A stretch of 64,000 bases of DNA from Bradyrhizobium mercantei (lineage in GTDB: Bacteria > Pseudomonadota > Alphaproteobacteria > Rhizobiales > Xanthobacteraceae). Positions 48,137 through 63,054 of this stretch are shown in pieces. The position numbers and the translations under genes were made by a program. The notes beneath the pieces are model-generated. The model did not search any database and was not told the DNA's origin. It worked only from the letters and a program-made list of their open reading frames with translations. Positions within the stretch are counted from its first letter, which is position 1; each line of letters opens with the position of its first letter. The stretch covers positions 186,001-250,000 of the forward strand of contig NZ_MKFI01000002.1 of assembly GCF_001982635.1 (NCBI RefSeq), read 5' to 3'.

Positions 48137-49633
48137 TCAAACCCTGGAACTGACCATCGGCTTGCGCTCGGCCGCCGCCGACAGGTCGCGATAGGCCGCG
48201 GCTTCTCCAACCAGCGCCTTGAGAGGAACCGTGAGCCGGCAGATCAGGCCCTCGGCGCGCCAATCGAAATCGGCCTGGCCGCCGAGCTGGGTCTCGATGC
48301 TGGCGATGACGCTACGGGTACCAAAACCCTTCTGCTTCGGCTTGGTCACCGGAGGCCCGCCGGATTCCACCCAGGCCAGGATCAACGCGTCGTCCTGTAC
48401 TTCCCAGGTGATGGCGAGCCGGCCCGGCAGTACCGACAGGCTGCCGTATTTGGCCGAGTTGGTGACGAGCTCATGCAGCGCCAGTGCCAGCGTCTGCGCG
48501 GTCGCGGGCTGCAACTGCACCTCCGCGCCCTCAATCTGGATCTGCCCGGCCTCGGAATACGGCGCGATCTCCTCGGTCACCAGCCGCCGGATTTCCGCGC
48601 CCTGCCAGCTCGACAGCGACAGCACGGTGTGGACGCGCGCCAGCGCCGTGATGCGGCCCTCGACCGCCCGCACATAAGCAGTGACGTTCTGCGCACGCGT
48701 CAGCCGCACGATCGATTGCGCGAGTGCGAGCGCATTCTTGGCGCGATGATCGACCTCGCGGGTCAGGAGACTCTGCCGCTCCTCGGCCTTCTTGCGATCG
48801 GTGATGTCGACGGTGACGCCGCTGACCCGCACCACCCTGCCGTTCCTGTCGCTGGTGGCGGCGGCCGTGCCGACGCACCAGCGGATCTCGCCGTCCGGCC
48901 GGACGACGCGGAATTCGGCCTCATAAGATGTGTGGCCGTTGCCGAAGCCGGTCCAGCCCTGCCGGAGTTGCTCGACATCATCAGGGTGAAACAGCGCCTG
49001 GATATTGTCTGAAGTCAGCGCGAAGGATTTCGGGTCGACGCCGAAGATCTTGTACTGCCCCTCGTCCCACATCCAGTCGCCGTTGACCCAATCCCAATCC
49101 CACGAGCCCATCTTGCCCGCGGCAATCGCCATGCTGCGGCGCGCCTCGCTCTCGACCAGCCGCGTCGTCGACTGCTCGAGCTCGGCGGTGCGGGCGCGCA
49201 CCCGGTCCTCGAGCTCGGCATTGAGGCGTTCGAGCTGCCGTGTCTTGCGGTAGAGCTCGGCGAACACGCGGATCTTTGCGCGCAACACTTCCGGGACGAC
49301 CGGCACCGGGACGTAGTCGACCGCGCCCATCTCATAGCCGCGCAGCCGGTCGATGTCGCTGACTTGAATGGCCGAGATGAAGATCATCGCGGTCTTTTGG
49401 AAGCGCGGATGCTCCCGGATCATCGCCGCGAGCTCGAAGCCGTCGAGCTCGGGCATGCAGACGTCGACCAGGATGACCGCGACTTCGTTCTTGAGCAGGA
49501 ACTCGAGCGCCTCGCGGCCCGACGATGCCGCGACGAGCGTTTCACCGAGCTCCTTCAGGATGACCTCATAGGCCAGCAGCTTAGCCGGCTGGTCGTCGAC
49601 CAGAAGGATGTTTACCTTTTCGTGGTCCATCAT
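48137..49633 (-). CDS. response regulator-PAS-HWE histidine kinase
   Basis: 498 residues. About 8-125: receiver domain (ILLVDDQPAKLLAYEVILKE, phosphoacceptor Asp in VILVDVCMPELDG). A coiled coil follows (about 128-165). About 170-290: PAS fold (GSWDWDWVNGDWMWDE) with PAC end VSGVTVDITDRKKAEE. About 295-480: HWE/HisKA_2 kinase with phosphoacceptor VDHRAKNALALAQSIVRL, N-box LALALHELVTNSAKYG and G-box GFGTRSVIAS. It starts 13 bases after the stop of the 13-HAMP kinase and is probably co-transcribed with it, so the receiver may take phosphate from that kinase. Confidence 0.85.
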   Translation of the reverse strand: MMDHEKVNILLVDDQPAKLLAYEVILKELGETLVAASSGREALEFLLKNEVAVILVDVCMPELDGFELAAMIREHPRFQKTAMIFISAIQVSDIDRLRGYEMGAVDYVPVPVVPEVLRAKIRVFAELYRKTRQLERLNAELEDRVRARTAELEQSTTRLVESEARRSMAIAAGKMGSWDWDWVNGDWMWDEGQYKIFGVDPKSFALTSDNIQALFHPDDVEQLRQGWTGFGNGHTSYEAEFRVVRPDGEIRWCVGTAAATSDRNGRVVRVSGVTVDITDRKKAEERQSLLTREVDHRAKNALALAQSIVRLTRAQNVTAYVRAVEGRITALARVHTVLSLSSWQGAEIRRLVTEEIAPYSEAGQIQIEGAEVQLQPATAQTLALALHELVTNSAKYGSLSVLPGRLAITWEVQDDALILAWVESGGPPVTKPKQKGFGTRSVIASIETQLGGQADFDWRAEGLICRLTVPLKALVGEAAAYRDLSAAAERKPMVSSRV

Positions 49634-49646
49634 GTTCGATCGCCGA

Positions 49647-55937
<6,291 letters not shown>

Positions 55938-56084
55938 GGAATTTCCCCTACGCGCTGGCAACGAATCCAGGGACTCGGAAAAGCCAGTGTGACCATAAGA
56001 ATGACTGCCCTTGATCTATTCAAGCGGGAAAACGCCAAAACCGCGATTTGTGACGCAAACCGAGTACCTTAATCGCGAGTGGAA

Positions 56085-56117
56085 CCAAAAGTTCCCACGT
56101 GCATTGGAACTTTTTGG
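56085..56117. promoter_or_regulatory. inverted repeat in the divergent kinase promoter region
   Basis: CCAAAAGTTCC (56085-56095) and GGAACTTTTTGG (56106-56117) form an 11-bp dyad with one extra T, separated by ten bases. It lies midway between the poly-HAMP kinase and the PAS kinase and may be a regulator-binding site; no U-run beyond the arm argues against a terminator. Confidence 0.4.
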
Positions 56118-56173
56118 CTGACGGCGCAAACCGTTCGTATTGCTTGGTCCCCGCGGGCACGCGTGGTCTCATT

Positions 56174-56198
56174 GGAACATTGGCCTCGCCGGAACGTT
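56174..56198 (+). promoter_or_regulatory. EcfG-type general stress promoter
   Basis: GGAAC (56174-56178), exactly 16 bases, then CGTT (56195-56198): the established consensus for EcfG sigma factors in alphaproteobacteria. It points at the PAS hybrid kinase, with its start codon 23 bases after the -10 element, so the leader would be short. Confidence 0.6.
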
Positions 56199-56220
56199 CC
56201 GGCCGTTGGCAGGATTGGTG

Positions 56221-58209
56221 ATGGTTAAGAAATCAGACCAGCTCAAGCGGGGCATCTTCGAGAGCGAGCGCAGGTTCCGGCTGTTAGCCGGAGGGGCAGT
56301 CGACTATGCGATTTGCACCCTCGCCCCCGATGGGCGGGTGATCCACTGGAACAAGGGCGCCGAGCGCATCACCGGCTATCCGGCCAGGGCAATCCTCGGC
56401 CAACACTTCTCGATCTTCTACCTCGAAGAGGATCGCGCATCGGGGCTTCCCGCCAAGGCGTTGCAGATGGCGCGGAAGGAAAAGCACGCTGTCGCTGAGG
56501 GCTGGTGCGTCCGCAGGGACGGATCGCAATTCTATGCCTCTGTGGTCATCGATCCAATCTACGAGAAGCGCAGGCTCGTCGGCTATGCGATGGTCACCCG
56601 CGATATCACCGAGCGCCGGCAGGCGCGTGCCGATCTCGATGCCAGCGAAAGCCAGTTCCGCCTGCTGGTCGGCAATGTCACCGACTATGCGCTGTACATG
56701 CTGACGCCTGCCGGCATCGTCGCCAACTGGAACGCCGGCGGCGAGCGCATCAAGGGCTATTCGCCAAGCGAAATCATCGGCCAGAGCTTTGCGCGGTTCT
56801 ATACGCCCGCCGATCAGGCCGCGGGCAAGCCGGCCCGCGCCCTCAAGATCGCGGAAGAGACCGGGCACTACGAGGAGGATGGTTGGCGGGTCCGCAAGGA
56901 CGGCTCGTTCTTCTGGGCCAGCGTGGTGATCGATCCGATCCGCGACAGCGACGGCAGCCTGGTCGGATTCGCCAAGATCACGCGGGACATTACCGAACGG
57001 CGCGAGGCGCAGCGGAAGCTCGAACTGGTGCAACGACAACTGGCGGAATCGCAGAAGATGGATGCGCTCGGCCAATTGACCGGCGGCGTCGCGCACGACT
57101 TCAACAATCTCCTGATGATCATTTCGGGCAATCTGCACCGCATCAGGCGCGAGGTGACGAGCGAGCGCGGCCGGCTTGCAATGAGCGCGATCGAAACCGC
57201 ATCGGAACGCGCAGCGTCCCTGACCAGCCAGCTTCTCACCTTCGCACGCCGGCAGAGCGTCAACCCCCAGGCTATCGAGGTCACCGAGAGGATCACGGCG
57301 TTGCGCGCGGTCTTGACCAGTGCGCTGGGCGGCCTGGTCAGGCTCGACGTGGACGTCCCCTCCGATATCTGGCCGGTCTTCGTCGACCCGACGGAATTTG
57401 AGACGGCGCTGATCAACCTCGTCATCAATGCGCGGGATGCGATGACTGACGGCGGCACGCTGACCATTGCGGCGCGCAACGTTCCCGCCGAAGCCCAGGT
57501 GGCCGTCAGCGTGACCGACACCGGCGAAGGCATTCCCGACGATGTGCTGAGCAAGGTCTTCGACCCGTTCTTCACCACAAAGCCGGTCGGCAAAGGGACC
57601 GGCCTCGGGCTGTCCCAGGTCCACGGTTTCGCTCATCAAGCCGATGGCCGGGTCGAGATCGCAAGCGCACTCGGCAAGGGCACGACGGTCAGCATTTATC
57701 TGCCGCGCGGGACCGCCGCAGCAAAGCCCACGGCTGCCGGCCATAGCGTGGGCGGCTCCGCGACCGTTCTGCTGATCGAGGACAATCCTGCCGTCGCCGA
57801 TGCAAGCATCGGCCTGCTCGAACAACTCGGCTACACCGTACGCTGGGCGTCCAACGCAGAGGCCGCCTTATCGGAAGTCGACGCGAACGGGATCGATGTG
57901 GTGTTCAGTGACATCGTCATGCCCGGCCGGATGGACGGGTTGAAGCTGGCGCGCGCGATCCGGGAGAGGAAGCCCGACCTGCCTATCCTGCTGACGACCG
58001 GCTACAGCGAGAGTGCGCGCGACGCGAGGTCGGACTTTCCGGTCCTGCGCAAGCCATACCACATTCAAGACCTCAGCCGCGAACTCTCGAAGCTGACGGC
58101 GCACGGTCCGGGCGGGGTGACGAACAGTCCGTCCGCTGACGCGCCGCGCGAGTTCGATGCCGCCGATCATGATCGGGCGACCAGGCCAAAGGCCAAAGCG
58201 CGCTCCTAA
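56221..58209 (+). CDS. PAS-PAS hybrid histidine kinase with receiver
   Basis: 662 residues. Two similar PAS/PAC units (about 18-140 and 145-265: VDYAICTLAPDGRVIHWNKG and TDYALYMLTPAGIVANWNAG, each ending in RDITERR). HisKA with phosphoacceptor LGQLTGGVAHDFNNLLMIIS, HATPase (INLVINARDAMTDGG, GKGTGLGLSQVHGFA), and a C-terminal receiver (LLIEDNPAVADASIGLLEQL, Asp in VVFSDIVMPGRMDG). The H-box variant HDFNNLL belongs to the HPK4 group. No membrane helix. Start ATG 56221 has AGGA upstream; frame open from 56140. An EcfG-type promoter precedes it, suggesting expression under general stress. Confidence 0.85.
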   Translation: MVKKSDQLKRGIFESERRFRLLAGGAVDYAICTLAPDGRVIHWNKGAERITGYPARAILGQHFSIFYLEEDRASGLPAKALQMARKEKHAVAEGWCVRRDGSQFYASVVIDPIYEKRRLVGYAMVTRDITERRQARADLDASESQFRLLVGNVTDYALYMLTPAGIVANWNAGGERIKGYSPSEIIGQSFARFYTPADQAAGKPARALKIAEETGHYEEDGWRVRKDGSFFWASVVIDPIRDSDGSLVGFAKITRDITERREAQRKLELVQRQLAESQKMDALGQLTGGVAHDFNNLLMIISGNLHRIRREVTSERGRLAMSAIETASERAASLTSQLLTFARRQSVNPQAIEVTERITALRAVLTSALGGLVRLDVDVPSDIWPVFVDPTEFETALINLVINARDAMTDGGTLTIAARNVPAEAQVAVSVTDTGEGIPDDVLSKVFDPFFTTKPVGKGTGLGLSQVHGFAHQADGRVEIASALGKGTTVSIYLPRGTAAAKPTAAGHSVGGSATVLLIEDNPAVADASIGLLEQLGYTVRWASNAEAALSEVDANGIDVVFSDIVMPGRMDGLKLARAIRERKPDLPILLTTGYSESARDARSDFPVLRKPYHIQDLSRELSKLTAHGPGGVTNSPSADAPREFDAADHDRATRPKAKARS

Positions 58210-58222
58210 TTCACTCCAAAGG

Positions 58223-58405
58223 TCAGCGGTCCGCAGGCCAGCTTCGCCGCACCAGCAGGATCCGCTCGATGCGGCTGCATTGTTCGCAGCGGTATTGAAG
58301 GATGTCCCTGCCCTCGCTGCCCGGAGAGCTGCTCTCAAGCCGCATCGTCCTGATGCAGCTGATGCAGGAGATCAGCGTCAGCAGCGGACTGCGATCGTCA
58401 TTCAT
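58223..58405 (-). CDS. small zinc-ribbon-like protein
   Basis: 60 residues with two Cys pairs, SCISC near the start and CEQC later (CxxC...CxxC), typical of a zinc ribbon, plus RIERILLVRRSW at the end. Start is uncertain: the frame is open to 58474, but the Met at 58405 begins the part that looks conserved. It is convergent with the PAS kinase (13 bases). Similar short proteins occur in related genomes as I recall them; function unknown. Confidence 0.55.
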   Translation of the reverse strand: MNDDRSPLLTLISCISCIRTMRLESSSPGSEGRDILQYRCEQCSRIERILLVRRSWPADR

Positions 58406-58555
58406 CGATGCCCGCGGTGGCGCGGTCGGATCGGCGATCATGGCGCTGGGCGATGCTAAGGTGTTGGCTCTCACTCCAAGAAAATGCCGATCCTGCGGAT
58501 CGGGTTCCAGCCTGGAAACCTGATTTGGCGACCGACGGCGATCGGCCGGTCCGCC

Positions 58556-58861
58556 TTATACCCTGGCGCTGCTTTGGCTGGGCTTCGGCTTCGCCTTGTC
58601 CAATTTGACCTTCGGACCGGCGCGGTCCTCGTAGCTTCGGCTCAACCGCTCCCGAACCGTCGGCAAACGCTCGCCGCCGCCGGCGGCCTTCCAGCGCCCG
58701 ATCAGTTCTGTCACCTCGGCGCGCATCGCCATCAGCCGGTATGACGCTTCGCTGCAATCGAGGTCGCGGTTGACCTGATCGCGGATCGACGCCTCGACGA
58801 GCGTCATCTCGGCTCGCAAGGTGCTGATCTTCCGGCGAATTTCATTGATTTTGTTGTCCAT
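58556..58861 (-). CDS. small hypothetical protein with LexA-type operator in its promoter
   Basis: 101 residues, highly charged and helical at the N-terminus (NKINEIRRKISTLRAEMTL), basic at the C-terminus (KLDKAKPKPSQ). A promoter with TTGACA and TCTAAC spaced 17 bases lies directly upstream, with an alphaproteobacterial SOS box between the two elements. RNA would start near the ATG itself, so translation would be leaderless, or begin at Met19 (58807). An SOS-induced role is therefore likely; biochemical function unknown. Confidence 0.65.
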   Translation of the reverse strand: MDNKINEIRRKISTLRAEMTLVEASIRDQVNRDLDCSEASYRLMAMRAEVTELIGRWKAAGGGERLPTVRERLSRSYEDRAGPKVKLDKAKPKPSQSSARV

Positions 58862-58866
58862 GGCTT

Positions 58867-58895
58867 GTTAGAACAAAAATAGAACATATTGTCAA
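58867..58895 (-). promoter_or_regulatory. sigma-70 promoter of the small SOS-type gene
   Basis: On the minus strand TTGACA (58895-58890) and TCTAAC (58872-58867) are separated by 17 bases. The LexA-type box overlaps the space between them. Confidence 0.55.
58871..58885. promoter_or_regulatory. LexA (SOS) box, alphaproteobacterial type
   Basis: GAACAAAAATAGAAC = GAAC-N7-GAAC (GTTC-N7-GTTC on the minus strand), the established LexA-binding direct repeat of alphaproteobacteria. It lies between divergent genes and could also affect the DUF3072 gene 38 bases away. Confidence 0.65.
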
Positions 58896-58922
58896 GTCAC
58901 GATCCGGCAAGCGAGGTGAGCT

Positions 58923-59123
58923 ATGAGCATGGCAGCGGTGAGATTTGGCGGGGTTGCGGAGCACTTTGGCGGGCTGATGACCCGCTCCCAGGCGCTGCGG
59001 TTGAGGAGCCTTGCCGAGGAGGCCTACCAGCCCAACCAGTACGCGCGTGACCTGACGTCCGAGGAAGCCCAGCGACGCATCGATGCCCTGAAGGCTGAGA
59101 TCGCGCTGGCGGACTCTTTCTGA
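58923..59123 (+). CDS. DUF3072-like small protein
   Basis: 66 residues: MTRSQALRLRSLAEEAYQPN followed by LTSEEAQRRIDALKAEIAL, matching the short DUF3072 pattern (a helix that ends in AqrRIdaLk). GAGGTGAG lies just before the ATG. Function unknown. The LexA-type box lies 38 bases upstream. Confidence 0.7.
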   Translation: MSMAAVRFGGVAEHFGGLMTRSQALRLRSLAEEAYQPNQYARDLTSEEAQRRIDALKAEIALADSF

Positions 59124-59229
59124 ACCGCCGACCCCGGCCGGGCCGGACACCCCCTTAAGGCTTTGATATAGCGGCGCAGCTAGTTCTGTTCCTGTTATTG
59201 CTGCTTTGTGCCTTTTGGGGGAGCCTGAC

Positions 59230-59484
59230 GTGCTGGAGCTGGAGAAGCGATCGCCGCTTGCGTTCCCGATCACGCTGAAAGACGGCCGGACGCTCGCGAC
59301 CGTTGGCGACGCCGCGGACTATCTGTCCGCCCTGAACGTGGATCAGCGCGATCGCAGCTACTGGAAGACGGCGATCATGATGTTCAACAACGCGATGCGC
59401 GAACCGAGCTATCTCAGGATCGCGACCATGAACCTGCGCTCTGCCCTTGTGTATGACCGCCTCGTCGACGATGTCGGCCACTGA
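59230..59484 (+). CDS. DUF982-like small protein (copy 1)
   Basis: 84 residues from a GTG preceded by GGGGGAG at six bases. FPITLKDGRTLATVGDAADY, then a helical part with AIMMFNNAMREPSYLRIATM, resembles DUF982-type proteins (beta hairpin, then helices around a W/Y-K...A). The gene at 59657-59914 encodes a diverged relative. Function unknown. Confidence 0.55.
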   Translation: MLELEKRSPLAFPITLKDGRTLATVGDAADYLSALNVDQRDRSYWKTAIMMFNNAMREPSYLRIATMNLRSALVYDRLVDDVGH

Positions 59485-59609
59485 TTGTGGTGTAGCGGCT
59501 ACAGCCGAATCGACGGTGGTTGCGTAAGGCGCTGTCCGTTATGGCCGCAAACAAGGTAACGGCGGTACACGCGACGGCTGGATGCGCATTGCGCTTCGGC
59601 CGCACTTTC

Positions 59610-59647
59610 GGGCCGCCTTGGAGGGCAAGGCGGCCCATTTCTTTTTC
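59610..59647 (+). terminator. Rho-independent terminator
   Basis: Perfect 11-bp stem GGGCCGCCTTG/CAAGGCGGCCC, loop GAGGG, then ATTTCTTTTTC. It serves transcripts from the plus strand and lies between two convergent DUF982-like genes. Confidence 0.75.
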
Positions 59648-59656
59648 AATTCGTTT

Positions 59657-59914
59657 TCAAAGCAATTTTGCGCGGACGAACAGCGTCCGCAACGCGTTGG
59701 TTGCCTGCACGGTCAGCATGGCATTCCCGGCCGCGCGCTCCAGCGCAACAAGGGCGTCGTCGTGCAGGGAGCGGAACTCCATCCATTCGACGGCGCTGAG
59801 ATTGCTGATGAAGCGGTAGGCCTGGCCGACGGTCGCAAGCGTCACCGTCTCGCCGTTCAGCCGCACCTTGAACGTCGCCTTCAGCGGCGTGTCGGATTTG
59901 GATACGTCTCCCAT
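59657..59914 (-). CDS. DUF982-like small protein (copy 2)
   Basis: 85 residues: KVRLNGETVTLATVGQAYRF followed by helices (ALVALERAAGNAMLTVQATN). The segment TLATVG..A...(I/L)S.L and the following helices parallel the protein at 59230. It is divergent from the helicase gene. Function unknown. Confidence 0.55.
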   Translation of the reverse strand: MGDVSKSDTPLKATFKVRLNGETVTLATVGQAYRFISNLSAVEWMEFRSLHDDALVALERAAGNAMLTVQATNALRTLFVRAKLL

Positions 59915-60026
59915 GGCGCGGTTGTGCTCCGCGCCGCGTTAATGTCAATCTAATTTCTCTGCGCCCGCGCAGCTGCGCCAGCCCCGCTGAATCGCATTGT
60001 CTGTTAGCGTTTCGTGGGGGTGATTC

Positions 60027-62096
60027 GTGCCTGATCTTGCCAACACAGCCTATCTCGATGCGCTCAATTCCGAGCAACGACGCGCCGTCGAGCACGGCGT
60101 CGGCAAGGATTGCATCGTCGGCGCGCCGCTGCTGGTGATCGCGGGCGCGGGCTCCGGCAAGACCAACACGCTCGCCCATCGCGTCGCGCATCTGATCGTC
60201 GCAGGCGCCGATCCGCGTCGCATCCTGTTGATGACCTTTTCGCGGCGTGCCGCCGCCGAGATGGCCGGTCGCGTCGAGCGCATTGCGCGGCGCGTGCTCG
60301 GCGATCGCGCCTCGGTCATGACCGACGCGCTGAGCTGGGCCGGCACGTTCCACGGCATCGGTGCGCGGCTGCTGCGCGAATTTGCCGAGCGTATCGCGCT
60401 CGACCCGGCGTTCACGATCCATGATCGCGAGGACTCCGCCGATCTGATGAACCTGGTCCGCCACGACCTCGGGTTCTCCCGCACCGAAAGCCGGTTCCCG
60501 ACCAAGGGCACCTGCCTTGCGATCTATTCGCGTTGCGTGAACGCGGAGATGCCGATCGAGGCCGTGCTCGGCCAATTCTTCCCCTGGTGCTCAGGGTGGG
60601 CCAGCGAGCTGAAACAGCTGTTCGCCGCCTATGTCGAAGCCAAGCAGCGCCAGAACGTGCTCGATTACGACGACCTCCTGCTCTACTGGGCGCAGATGGT
60701 GACCGATGCAGCACTTGCCGAAGAGATCGGCGGCCGCTTCGATCATGTGATGGTCGACGAATATCAAGACACCAACCGCCTGCAATCCTCCATCCTGCTC
60801 GCACTCAAGCCTACCGGGCACGGGCTCACCGTGGTCGGCGACGATGCCCAGTCGATCTATTCGTTCCGCGCCGCTACCGTGCGCAACATCCTCGACTTCC
60901 CGACCCAGTTCAGCCCGGCCGCCGAGATCGTCACGCTCGACCGCAACTATCGCTCGACGCAGCCGATCCTGTCGGCCGCCAACGGCGTGATCTCGCTCGC
61001 CAAGGAGCGTTTCACCAAGAACCTGTGGACCGACCGGACCTCGACCCGCCAGCCGCTATTGGTCACGATCCGCGACGAGGCCGATCAGGCGCGTTACATT
61101 GTCGAGCAGGTGCTGGCCAACCGCGAGGAAGGCGCGCTGTTGAAGCACCAGGCGGTGCTGTTCCGCACCTCCTCGCACAGCGGGCCACTGGAAGTAGAAC
61201 TGACCCGCCGCAACATTCCCTTCGTGAAATTCGGCGGGCTCAAATTCCTCGACGCCGCGCACGTCAAGGACATGCTGGCGCTGCTGCGCTTCACCGCCAA
61301 TCCGCGCGACCGCGTCGCCGGTTTTCGCATCCTGCATCTGTTGCCGGGCGTAGGTCCGGCCTCGGCGCAGCGCGTGCTCGACCGCATGGCTGAAGCCGCC
61401 GATCCGATCGCCGCGCTCGTCGCGCTGCCCGCCCCGCCTCGCGCCGGTGCGGATTGGCGGCTGTTCGTCGAGACCATCGAGAACCTGCGCTACTCGGAAT
61501 GGCCGGTCGATATCGAGCGCGCGCGGCTCTGGTACGAGCCGCATCTCGATCGCATCCACGAGGACAGCGAGGTCCGCCGCGCCGACCTCATTCAGCTCGA
61601 GCAGATCGCGGCCGGCTACCCGTCACGCGAACGCTTCCTCACCGAGCTCACGCTTGATCCGCCCGATGCGACCAGCGACCAGGCCGGTGTGCCGCTGCTC
61701 GACGAGGACTACCTGATCCTGTCGACCATTCACTCCGCCAAGGGGCAGGAATGGAAATCGGTCTATGTGCTCAATGTCGTCGACGGCTGCATGCCGTCCG
61801 ACCTCGGCGCCGGCACGTCGGCCGAACTTGAGGAGGAGCGCCGCCTGCTCTATGTCGCCATGACCCGCGCCAAGGACGATCTGCATCTGTTGGTGCCGCA
61901 GCGCTTTTTCGTTCACGGCCAGGCCGCCAAGGGCGACCGCCACATGTATGCGTCGCGGACCCGCTTCATCCCGGAACGACTGCTGCCGATGTTCGAGCGG
62001 ACCGTCTGGCCGCGGGCCGCCGCCGCGCAGGCCGCCTCCGCCAACCGCGCGGCGCCGATCGACATCGGCGCCCGGATGCGGGGCATGTGGCGCTGA
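60027..62096 (+). CDS. UvrD/Rep-family ATP-dependent DNA helicase
   Basis: 689 residues from a GTG start. Superfamily 1A motifs in order: Q-like LNSEQRRAVEHG, Walker A VIAGAGSGKTNTLAHR (about 38-53), motif II VMVDEYQDTNRLQ (about 243), motif III VVGDDAQSIYSFRAA, motif IV LDRNYRSTQPIL, motif V STIHSAKGQEWKSVYV and motif VI LLYVAMTRAKDDLHL. This makes a 3'-5' single-strand translocase for DNA repair. It is a second-type UvrD (shorter than the ~850-residue AddA or ~800-residue UvrD II of the same phylum). A strong terminator follows. Confidence 0.9.
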   Translation: MPDLANTAYLDALNSEQRRAVEHGVGKDCIVGAPLLVIAGAGSGKTNTLAHRVAHLIVAGADPRRILLMTFSRRAAAEMAGRVERIARRVLGDRASVMTDALSWAGTFHGIGARLLREFAERIALDPAFTIHDREDSADLMNLVRHDLGFSRTESRFPTKGTCLAIYSRCVNAEMPIEAVLGQFFPWCSGWASELKQLFAAYVEAKQRQNVLDYDDLLLYWAQMVTDAALAEEIGGRFDHVMVDEYQDTNRLQSSILLALKPTGHGLTVVGDDAQSIYSFRAATVRNILDFPTQFSPAAEIVTLDRNYRSTQPILSAANGVISLAKERFTKNLWTDRTSTRQPLLVTIRDEADQARYIVEQVLANREEGALLKHQAVLFRTSSHSGPLEVELTRRNIPFVKFGGLKFLDAAHVKDMLALLRFTANPRDRVAGFRILHLLPGVGPASAQRVLDRMAEAADPIAALVALPAPPRAGADWRLFVETIENLRYSEWPVDIERARLWYEPHLDRIHEDSEVRRADLIQLEQIAAGYPSRERFLTELTLDPPDATSDQAGVPLLDEDYLILSTIHSAKGQEWKSVYVLNVVDGCMPSDLGAGTSAELEEERRLLYVAMTRAKDDLHLLVPQRFFVHGQAAKGDRHMYASRTRFIPERLLPMFERTVWPRAAAAQAASANRAAPIDIGARMRGMWR

Positions 62097-62185
62097 CGCC
62101 GGCTCGAAAGATTTTCAGGATATCTGGAACGAAGCTGGCGGCCTGGCGTTGAAGCGGCGTTCGTAATCGGCAAACGACCATCCCA

Positions 62186-62227
62186 GACGGCTTCGGCACG
62201 CAGCTGCGTGCGGGAGCCGTCTTTTTT
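62186..62227 (+). terminator. Rho-independent terminator
   Basis: GACGGCT/AGCCGTC outer stem plus GCACGCA/TGCGTGC inner stem, followed by TTTTTT, 90 bases after the helicase stop. Confidence 0.85.
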
Positions 62228-62240
62228 GCGTCGCATCAAT

Positions 62241-62972
62241 TCACGCCGGGAACAACGTAACGGGCTGATCGAAGCCCTTCAGCGCGTAGTCGGAACCTTC
62301 CGCCGTGACCATGTCGCGGGTTCGATCCCGCACCGCCGTCGTGACCAGGATCTCGCCGGACTTTGCCATCGCCTGGGCGCGTGCCGCGCGATTGACCACG
62401 GTGCCGACCGCCGTCAGGTCGCGATGGCTCTTGCCGAACTCACCGAAATTGGTGTCGCCGCTGTCGATCCCTATGCCAATGCCGATCTCGACATCGCCGG
62501 CGCCGATCGTGCGCACCAGCGCGTCGTGCCGGTCGCGAAAACTACTCTGAATGTCACGTGCCGCCTGCAACGCCCGCGCGGCATGGTCGTCGCGCTTCAC
62601 CGGAAAATTGAAGATCGCAAACACGGCGTCGCCGATCGTCTTGTTGAGCAGGCCGTCATAGCGCCAGATCGCGGCGGCGCAGTCGTCGTAGAAGGCGTCC
62701 AGCAGCGACGTCAGCCCCTCCTGCGCGATGGTCTGGGTCAGCGTGGTGTAACCCCGCAGGTCGGCGAACATCACAGTGGCGTCGATGGTCACGGCGCGCG
62801 CCTTCATGACCTTCGAGAACGCCATCTCGCAGATCGTGCAGGTGTTCGGGTTCATGCGGCTTGGCTTGATGCCGAACAGGCGGAACGGCGCCGACAACGG
62901 GCCGCGCAAGGGGATCGGCATATGCAGGTTCTGCCAGCAACCGAGGCAGATCGATGCAGGTTCCGGAGTCAT
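62241..62972 (-). CDS. adenylate/guanylate cyclase with Cys-rich N-terminus
   Basis: 243 residues from ATG 62972. The class III cyclase domain (about 68-240): TVMFADLRGYTTLTQTI with the first metal-binding Asp, KTIGDAVFAIFNFPV with the second, and DLTAVGTVVNRAAR. Upstream are two Cys pairs (CLGC and CTIC, 35-40 residues apart), likely a small zinc- or iron-sulfur-binding unit. No membrane segment, so cytoplasmic. It would make cAMP; the adjacent PilZ protein instead binds c-di-GMP. Confidence 0.85.
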   Translation of the reverse strand: MTPEPASICLGCWQNLHMPIPLRGPLSAPFRLFGIKPSRMNPNTCTICEMAFSKVMKARAVTIDATVMFADLRGYTTLTQTIAQEGLTSLLDAFYDDCAAAIWRYDGLLNKTIGDAVFAIFNFPVKRDDHAARALQAARDIQSSFRDRHDALVRTIGAGDVEIGIGIGIDSGDTNFGEFGKSHRDLTAVGTVVNRAARAQAMAKSGEILVTTAVRDRTRDMVTAEGSDYALKGFDQPVTLFPA

Positions 62973-63054
62973 CGGCGTATCACCTGCTGTTCCAGCGACG
63001 AAACACCAGCCTAGCACGGTCGATCATGGACGTCCCCAGTCGAGATTGCCGCGC

